Source of the DNA: Bermanella sp049115935
Lineage (GTDB): Bacteria > Pseudomonadota > Gammaproteobacteria > Pseudomonadales > Oceanobacteraceae
Reading direction: 5' to 3'
Assembly (NCBI GenBank): GCA_049115935.1
Contig: JAGDZK010000001.1
Coordinates: 1-64,000, forward strand
DNA: 64,000 bases
Positions 60,302-64,000 of the stretch are shown in pieces. How positions within the stretch are numbered: the stretch's first letter is position 1; each line of letters begins with the position of its first letter. The position numbers were made by a program, and so were the translations under genes. Below the pieces are notes generated by a model that did no database searches, had not been told where the DNA came from, and saw only the letters and a program-made list of their open reading frames with translations.

Positions 60302-62229
60302 TTACGTTGTCACAATATTTAATTCGTTTAGATGGCCATGATATTCGCTTATTGGATCAGCAGTTCGCTCAGTTCTTACAAGAGCTTGAGCCTGATAATT
60401 CAGCGTTAGCCATCATTGGCTTTAGTTTAAGTGCACATCTTGGTCGTGGTCATGTGTGCTTGGATTTTTCACAGCCCCATGAATACTTAACATCAGCCGA
60501 ACTTAACTGGATGAAACAAGCTTTATCCAAAAGTCATGTGGTGAGTATTTGTGAAGAAGGTGAGAACCTTGAAAATGTACAGCGTCCACTTGTGCTAGAC
60601 GGTGAGCGTTTGTATTTTCAGCGTTATTGGTTATATGAAACACAATTAGAACAAGCCATTAATCAAAAGCTATTGCCGAAAAACTGGGATCTAAGCAGTG
60701 AGCAAGGTTTTATCAAGCAATTATTTGGATTAAACACTGATTGTAATGACATTAACTGGCAAGCATTAGCGGCTTGTATAGCAGCTAAACAAAGGTTTTC
60801 GGTTATCAGTGGTGGCCCAGGGACGGGTAAAACCACTACGGTGATTCGTTTGTTAGCGTTGTTGATTCAGTTATATCAAACGCAACTGCATTCACACCCC
60901 ATTATTAAATTAGTGGCACCAACCGGTAAAGCGGCTATGCGTTTGACTGAATCCATTAGTTCAGCCAAGCAAGCGTTAGCAGTCAATACTGCCCTTAAAG
61001 CGTTTATCCCAGAGCAGGCCAGTACCGTACACAGATTATTGAAATCAGATGGTAAAGGGGCGTTTAAATACAATGGTTTTAATCCATTGCATGTTGACGT
61101 ATTAATAGTGGATGAAGCATCTATGGTGGATTTACCATTAATGGCCAAGTTATTAGATGCGCTGCCAGCTCATGCTCAATTAATTTTGTTAGGGGATAAA
61201 GACCAACTGGCGTCGGTTGAGGCGGGCAGTGTGCTGGCTGATATTTGCGATAGCGAAACACTGCATGGTTACTCAAGCCATATGGCTCAAGCATTAAGTG
61301 CCTTAACTAACATGGATCTTACTTCTCATATTGAAGCTACAGGCTCGACGCTTAGAGATCATATTTGTCACCTTCGTAAAAGTTATCGCTTTGATGCCCA
61401 AAGTGGTATTGGTCATTTATCGGTGGCAGCGAATAGTGGTGATTTTAATGCTTGGCAAAAAGTTGCTCAGCAGGGTTTTAGTGATCTTAATTTGAGTGAG
61501 TTAAGTGAAGAAAATTTCGAGTTATTTATTTCAGCAGGGGCCGATCATTACAGTAATTATATTCAATCTATTCATCATTTATCGCAAAACCAAGGGCTCA
61601 ATGATGCACAGGCTCGAGAGGTACACGAGCTGTTCAATCGCTTTCAAATCTTATGTGCTTTACGTGATGGGCGCTTAGGGGTCTCAGGTTTAAATGAAGT
61701 GATTGAGGCGCGCTTAAAGCGTAAGGGTATTATTGAAGTCAATCAGACGTGGTACCTTGGGCGGCCTGTGATGATTATGCAGAACGATTATGGATTAAAT
61801 CTGTATAATGGCGATATTGGTTTAGTGCTGCCCCAATTAGGCAATGACGGAAAAGTTAGAGCAAAGGTGGTTTTCATTGGAACAGATCAGCAAGTTCGTT
61901 GGCTTCAGCCCTCGCGCTTACCTGCTCATGAAACGGTTTTTGCGATGACAGTGCATAAAAGTCAGGGTTCAGAATTTGAACATTGTGCCGTTGTGCTGCC
62001 TGAACATAATACTCAAGTGCTGACTAAAGAGTTGATTTATACCGGCATCACTCGAGCTAAAAAGCAGCTAACCTGTATAGGTAAGAGCGGGATTATTCAG
62101 CAAGCATTGATGCGTAAAGTTCAACGGGCCAGCGGTCTGAGACAGCGCTTATGGCAAATAGAATCGAGCCCAAGGGTTAACGTTGATAAACCGTTACCAG
62201 AAGATGATTCACAGTTTTCATTATTTTAA
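60298..62229 (+). CDS. recD: Exodeoxyribonuclease V alpha subunit
   Basis: The 643-residue protein is the 5'-3' helicase of RecBCD. Walker A is SGGPGTGKTT (171-180), motif II is DEASMVDLPL near 276-285, and the C-terminal helicase motifs include VHKSQGSEFEH and YTGITRAKKQL. Its ATG overlaps the recB stop. It ends four bases before the proposed upstream GTG of msrA, so read-through into msrA is possible. Identity is secure. Confidence 0.96.
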   Translation: MITLSQYLIRLDGHDIRLLDQQFAQFLQELEPDNSALAIIGFSLSAHLGRGHVCLDFSQPHEYLTSAELNWMKQALSKSHVVSICEEGENLENVQRPLVLDGERLYFQRYWLYETQLEQAINQKLLPKNWDLSSEQGFIKQLFGLNTDCNDINWQALAACIAAKQRFSVISGGPGTGKTTTVIRLLALLIQLYQTQLHSHPIIKLVAPTGKAAMRLTESISSAKQALAVNTALKAFIPEQASTVHRLLKSDGKGAFKYNGFNPLHVDVLIVDEASMVDLPLMAKLLDALPAHAQLILLGDKDQLASVEAGSVLADICDSETLHGYSSHMAQALSALTNMDLTSHIEATGSTLRDHICHLRKSYRFDAQSGIGHLSVAANSGDFNAWQKVAQQGFSDLNLSELSEENFELFISAGADHYSNYIQSIHHLSQNQGLNDAQAREVHELFNRFQILCALRDGRLGVSGLNEVIEARLKRKGIIEVNQTWYLGRPVMIMQNDYGLNLYNGDIGLVLPQLGNDGKVRAKVVFIGTDQQVRWLQPSRLPAHETVFAMTVHKSQGSEFEHCAVVLPEHNTQVLTKELIYTGITRAKKQLTCIGKSGIIQQALMRKVQRASGLRQRLWQIESSPRVNVDKPLPEDDSQFSLF

Positions 62230-62241
62230 TAGGTGATATTC

Positions 62242-62862
62242 ATGGGTATGCAAAACATGATTACAAAAGATCAGGCTCTACCTGGTCGTAACGAAAAAAT
62301 GCCAATCTTAAATAAACATGCGGTAAGTGGTCGCAGTTTAGAAGGGCCTTGGCCGACCCATGCAAAAAAAGCATTTTTTGCTGTGGGCTGTTTTTGGGGT
62401 GCTGAGCGTTTATTTTGGCAGCTGCCGGGTGTGTATTGCACGGCGGTTGGTTACATGGGCGGTTTTACAAAAAATCCAACTTATGAAGAAGTGTGTTCTG
62501 GGTATACCGGTCATACTGAAACCGTAATGGTGGTATTTAATCAAGAAGTGACGGACTACTGGACGTTACTTGAAGCTTTTTGGTTAAGTCACGATCCCAC
62601 TCAAGGTATGGCGCAGGGCAATGATAAGGGTACTCAGTATCGTTCTGCTATTTTCTGGGAAGATGACATGCAGAAAATGTTTGCTGAAAAAAGCAAGCAA
62701 ATGTATCAAGCTAATTTAACTAAGGCCGGTTTTTCAGCCATCACTACTGAGATTAACAAAGCCCGTGAGTTTTATTTTGCCGAAGATGAGCATCAGCAAT
62801 ACTTACATAAAAACCCAAATGGTTATTGCGGTCTTGCTGGCACAGGGGTGTCATTCATTTAA
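62242..62862 (+). CDS. msrA: Peptide methionine-S-sulfoxide reductase MsrA
   Basis: The 206-residue enzyme repairs the S epimer of methionine sulfoxide in proteins. Catalytic Cys is C50 in VGCFWGAERLFW, and the YMGGFTKNPTYEEVCSGYTGHTE region follows. Near the C terminus one Cys is kept in NGYCGLAGTG, while the second resolving Cys seen in E. coli is absent, as in two-Cys forms. ATG 62242 is chosen over GTG 62233 because TAGGTGAT is the ribosome site. rlmF begins within the stop codon. Confidence 0.95.
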   Translation: MGMQNMITKDQALPGRNEKMPILNKHAVSGRSLEGPWPTHAKKAFFAVGCFWGAERLFWQLPGVYCTAVGYMGGFTKNPTYEEVCSGYTGHTETVMVVFNQEVTDYWTLLEAFWLSHDPTQGMAQGNDKGTQYRSAIFWEDDMQKMFAEKSKQMYQANLTKAGFSAITTEINKAREFYFAEDEHQQYLHKNPNGYCGLAGTGVSFI

Positions 62863-63782
62863 TGCATCGTAATAACCCCCATAAAAATGGTTATGATATG
62901 CAAGCCCTAGCTCAGGCATTGCCTGAGCTAGCACCTTTTATAATTCATAATAAGCATGATCGTTTAACCATTAATTTTTCCGATACAAAAGCGGTTAAGT
63001 TCTTAAATAAAGCCTTGTTGAAGCTTGAGTACGGTTTACACGATTGGGACATACCAGACGGCTATTTGTGTCCGCCAATTCCAGGAAGAGTGGATTACTT
63101 ATACCATTTACAGGATTACCTTACGCAACATCATTATTTTTCAGTTGACCAAAAAAAACCTAAAACTCTATTCGCTTTGGATATTGGTACCGGTGCTAAT
63201 TTAATATACCCCTTACTTGCTAATCGTGTTTTTAGCTGGAATATGGTGGCCAGTGATGTTGATGACGGTGCATTAATCAGTGCGCAAGAAAATATTAATA
63301 AAAATGCCGCATTAAATATTCCTATCAGCTTGAGAAAGCAAAATTCAAGTAAACATATTTTTAAGGGTATTATTCAAAAAGATGATTTTTTTCATGTGAC
63401 GATCTGTAACCCGCCTTTTCATGAGTCTCAGCAAGCGGCTCTTGAAGGTAGTGTACGCAAGAATAAAAACCTAAATCGTAATAAGCAAAAGCGTGCTTCA
63501 AATGTAAAAACCATCTCTCAAAGTAATCAGTTAAATTTTTCTGGGAAAAGTAATGAGTTGTGGTGTGAGGGTGGTGAAAAACGATTCATTAAAAATATGA
63601 TTAACGAATCAAAAATGTTTTCAACACAAGTAGAGTGCTTTACCTGCTTGGTTTCTAAGAAAGAAACATTAGCCCCAATTATACAAGTCTTGAAAAAGGT
63701 ATCGGCTAAATTTGATGTAATAGAAATGTCACAAGGCAATAAAATCAGTCGCTTTATTGCCTGGCATTTTATTGATGATTAG
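62862..63782 (+). CDS. rlmF: 23S rRNA (adenine-1618-N6)-methyltransferase RlmF
   Basis: The 306-residue protein matches E. coli RlmF (YbiN): GYDMQALAQALPEL near residue 10, WDIPDGYLCPPIPGR near 62-76, SAM motif LDIGTGANLIYPLL near 106-119 and the adenine-N6 motif NPPFH at 183-187, with LWCEGGEKRFIKNMI later. It methylates A1618 of 23S rRNA. Its ATG shares a base with the msrA stop (TAATG); an upstream in-frame start at 62826 is unlikely. It overlaps the minus-strand gene at its end by 4 bases. Confidence 0.95.
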   Translation: MHRNNPHKNGYDMQALAQALPELAPFIIHNKHDRLTINFSDTKAVKFLNKALLKLEYGLHDWDIPDGYLCPPIPGRVDYLYHLQDYLTQHHYFSVDQKKPKTLFALDIGTGANLIYPLLANRVFSWNMVASDVDDGALISAQENINKNAALNIPISLRKQNSSKHIFKGIIQKDDFFHVTICNPPFHESQQAALEGSVRKNKNLNRNKQKRASNVKTISQSNQLNFSGKSNELWCEGGEKRFIKNMINESKMFSTQVECFTCLVSKKETLAPIIQVLKKVSAKFDVIEMSQGNKISRFIAWHFIDD

Positions 63783-63991
63783 CGAAGGGATGTGGTGTCG
63801 CGGTTGTATTGCTGTAATTGGTTTTGTTTAATCATTAATTGAATTTCATCCACATACGCTTCTCTTCTAATGCTGTAGCTCCAAAGGCCATTTGCAAGGT
63901 TTATCCCAGTAATGATGTCTTCATCTGCGCGTGCTTGTGCACGCAAGGTGCGCAATTTCTCATAGGAAAACTGGGAGTTTAAATTACGCAT
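63779..63991 (-). CDS. Hypothetical protein at the window edge, possibly partial
   Basis: A frame of 70 residues, polar with alternating charged helices (EKLRTLRAQARADEDI), and no membrane span. The frame stays open for three codons before the ATG at 63991 up to the window end. It may therefore be the end of a longer gene. I recognise no family. Confidence 0.45.
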   Translation of the reverse strand: MRNLNSQFSYEKLRTLRAQARADEDIITGINLANGLWSYSIRREAYVDEIQLMIKQNQLQQYNRDTTSLR

Positions 63992-64000
63992 GTAGCTTTC

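Overview
The window reads as a stretch of chromosome from a free-living, probably marine gammaproteobacterium of moderate-to-low GC. That inference rests on the gene families: a RecBCD set with gamma-type RecC, an Entner-Doudoroff operon, a YghU glutathione transferase, an RlmF methyltransferase, a TetR-controlled RND pump and a split glycine cleavage locus. The closest fit is something like the Oceanospirillales, but no rRNA or other marker is present to settle this. I see no phage, integrase, transposase, tRNA or CRISPR array. Genes are dense, with short AT-rich gaps and many classical hairpin terminators.

Layout. 1-3.7 kb: a MaoC-type hot-dog protein, then a sialidase-like Asp-box protein translationally coupled to two integral membrane proteins of unknown function. 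4.0-8.6 kb: zwf-pgl-edd-eda, a complete route from glucose-6-phosphate to pyruvate and glyceraldehyde-3-phosphate, with overlapping or nearly touching genes. 8.7-14.1 kb: single housekeeping or signalling genes (outer-membrane protein, PAP2 phosphatase, azoreductase, an HD-GYP protein with a probably incomplete metal site, a GloC-like glyoxalase, an O-methyltransferase). 14.1-19.4 kb: tetR divergent from an RND adaptor/pump pair plus an acetyltransferase, with a recognisable promoter and operator. 19.5-23.3 kb: a MASE1/CHASE hybrid kinase, an RRM protein and a YkgJ-type cysteine-cluster protein.

23.3-29.3 kb: a sodium/solute symporter, yghU, a secreted Nep1-like (NPP1) protein, a MAPEG membrane protein divergent from a GlxA/AraC regulator across a 37-bp palindrome, and a second YkgJ protein. 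29.5-33.9 kb: a CpdB-like lipoprotein nucleotidase and a secreted protein with three tandem OB-like repeats, together suggesting use of extracellular nucleotides or nucleic acid. 34.1-41.3 kb is the most accessory-looking part: a PlpD-like patatin with its own barrel, small membrane proteins, a 41-bp minisatellite, an AhpD-like/AraC pair, duplicated palindromic elements, a MntA-HepT toxin-antitoxin pair with a changed catalytic motif, an HD-domain nucleotidase-like protein and an orphan lipoprotein.

41.4-51.3 kb: the glycine cleavage genes gcvT, gcvH and gcvP, all on the minus strand but with a PilJ-type hybrid kinase and an amino-acid permease between gcvH and gcvP, plus a surface-protein-like gene. 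51.7-64 kb: a chromene-carboxylate isomerase-like protein and a methyltransferase, an Hpt protein that could serve the two Hpt-less hybrid kinases, recC-recB-recD, msrA-rlmF, and a partial gene at the edge. No single system here is plainly new. The best candidates for a second look are the sialidase-like/membrane trio, the Nep1-like protein, the nucleotidase/OB-repeat pair, the GlxA/MAPEG palindrome, the 41-bp repeat array and the variant HepT.
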